Origin: Alphaproteobacteria bacterium
Lineage (GTDB): Bacteria > Pseudomonadota > Alphaproteobacteria > ATCC43930 > CGMCC-115725
Reading direction: 5' to 3'
Length of the DNA: 6,506 nt
NCBI GenBank assembly: GCA_030039975.1
Contig: JASHUO010000318.1
Location: 1 to 6,506 of the forward strand
Below are positions 6,222-6,506 of the stretch, piece after piece (the first letter of the stretch is position 1; every line of letters starts with the position of its first letter). The notes under the pieces were generated by a model that was not told where the DNA came from, made no database searches, and saw only the letters and a program-made list of their open reading frames with translations. The position numbers and the translations under genes were made by a program.

Positions 6222-6266
6222 GGTCGGGATCTCCGGACGATACCTTGCTCCCTTGCCGAGGCGGTC

Positions 6267-6506
6267 ATGGCGCAGAGCATTTTTCCCGTGAGCCGAGAGG
6301 CGGGCCAAGCCCGCTACGAGATCGATACCGACAAGGGGCGGCTCGACCTCGCGGTCATCCATCGCTTTCTGACGAACTCGCATTGGGCGAAGGGCATCCC
6401 GATGGCCGTGCTCGCGCGCGCCATCCGGCACTCCTTCGCCTATGGGCTCTATCGCAACGGCCAGCAGATCGGCTTTGCCCGGGTGGTCACCGACCGCGCG
6501 ACTTTC
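6267..6506 (+). CDS. GNAT-family N-acetyltransferase, N-terminal part (3' end outside window)
   Basis: An open frame of 80 codons starts at an ATG preceded by GAGG (6258-6261, 5-nt spacing) and runs to the end of the window without a stop. The visible residues match the start of a common small GNAT acetyltransferase group. YEIDTDKGRLDLAVIHRFLTNSHWAKGIP (17-45) is followed by a helix, and then FAYGLYRNGQQIGFARVVTDRATF (57-80) forms the first beta hairpin of the GNAT fold. The acetyl-CoA-binding R/QxxGxG/A motif would lie further downstream, outside the window. Such proteins transfer an acetyl group from acetyl-CoA to an amine, but the substrate cannot be named. The gene is separated from the parC-tusA unit by 211 nt and is probably transcribed on its own. 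Confidence 0.85.
   Translation, partial: MAQSIFPVSREAGQARYEIDTDKGRLDLAVIHRFLTNSHWAKGIPMAVLARAIRHSFAYGLYRNGQQIGFARVVTDRATF

Larger units (their letters stand above)
6056..6266 (+). other. Gene-free spacer between the TusA-family gene and the GNAT gene
   Basis: No protein of recognisable family is encoded in these 211 nt on either strand. They contain a promoter candidate (6097-6125), a 13-codon ORF (6134-6175), and two perfect GC-rich hairpins (6176-6193 and 6204-6221). The ribosome site of the next gene lies at the end (GAGG at 6258-6261). Either the hairpins end the parC-tusA transcript, or they belong to the leader of the GNAT gene. Confidence 0.6.

Noticed and set aside
5785..6291. Plus-strand open frame of 168 codons across the parC end, the TusA-family gene and the spacer
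   Set aside because: It is out of frame with the clear TusA-family protein and its product shows no family resemblance.
1..6506. A novel multi-gene defence, mobile or biosynthetic system
   Set aside because: All but the last gene belong to conserved housekeeping families in a well-known order. No transposase, integrase, direct-repeat array or unfamiliar gene cassette is visible.

Overview
The window is a high-GC, densely packed, entirely plus-strand stretch of bacterial chromosome. The gene order acpS-lepB-rnc-era-recO-parC, the protein signatures (a RecO without the zinc-binding cysteine cluster, a ParC ending in a FPKSNKFG-like tail, AcpS with an EACSKALGTG motif) and the strong preference for G/C at third codon positions all point to an alphaproteobacterium. 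I think of Rhodospirillales or a related lineage, but the exact taxon cannot be fixed from this sequence alone.

Layout: 1-288 is the 3' end of acpS (holo-ACP synthase). A 138-nt intergenic region follows, holding a GC-rich hairpin and a good sigma70-like promoter. lepB (signal peptidase I, 427-1206), rnc (RNase III, 1209-1907), era (GTPase, 1904-2809) and recO (recombination mediator, 2814-3569) come next. Their junctions are 2 nt, a 4-nt ATGA overlap and 4 nt, so they read as one translationally coupled operon. parC (topoisomerase IV subunit A, 3609-5828) starts 39 nt after recO and appears to have its own promoter inside the recO 3' end. A small TusA-family sulfur-carrier gene (5825-6055) overlaps the parC stop by 4 nt. 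Next is a 211-nt gene-free stretch with two perfect GC-rich hairpins and a TTGACA promoter candidate. The window ends inside a GNAT-family acetyltransferase gene that starts at 6267 and runs off the edge.

Functionally this is core housekeeping: activation of acyl carrier protein, removal of signal peptides from exported proteins, double-stranded RNA processing coupled to 16S rRNA/30S maturation (rnc-era), RecF-pathway DNA repair, chromosome decatenation and sulfur trafficking. rnc-era-recO linkage is classical in proteobacteria. All six complete genes look intact with their catalytic residues present. I see no mobile element, CRISPR array, tRNA or rRNA, and no convincing undescribed multi-gene system. 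The points worth a second look are small-scale: the quinolone-resistance-determining region of ParC, internal promoters, the parC/tusA overlap and the structured leader before the GNAT gene.
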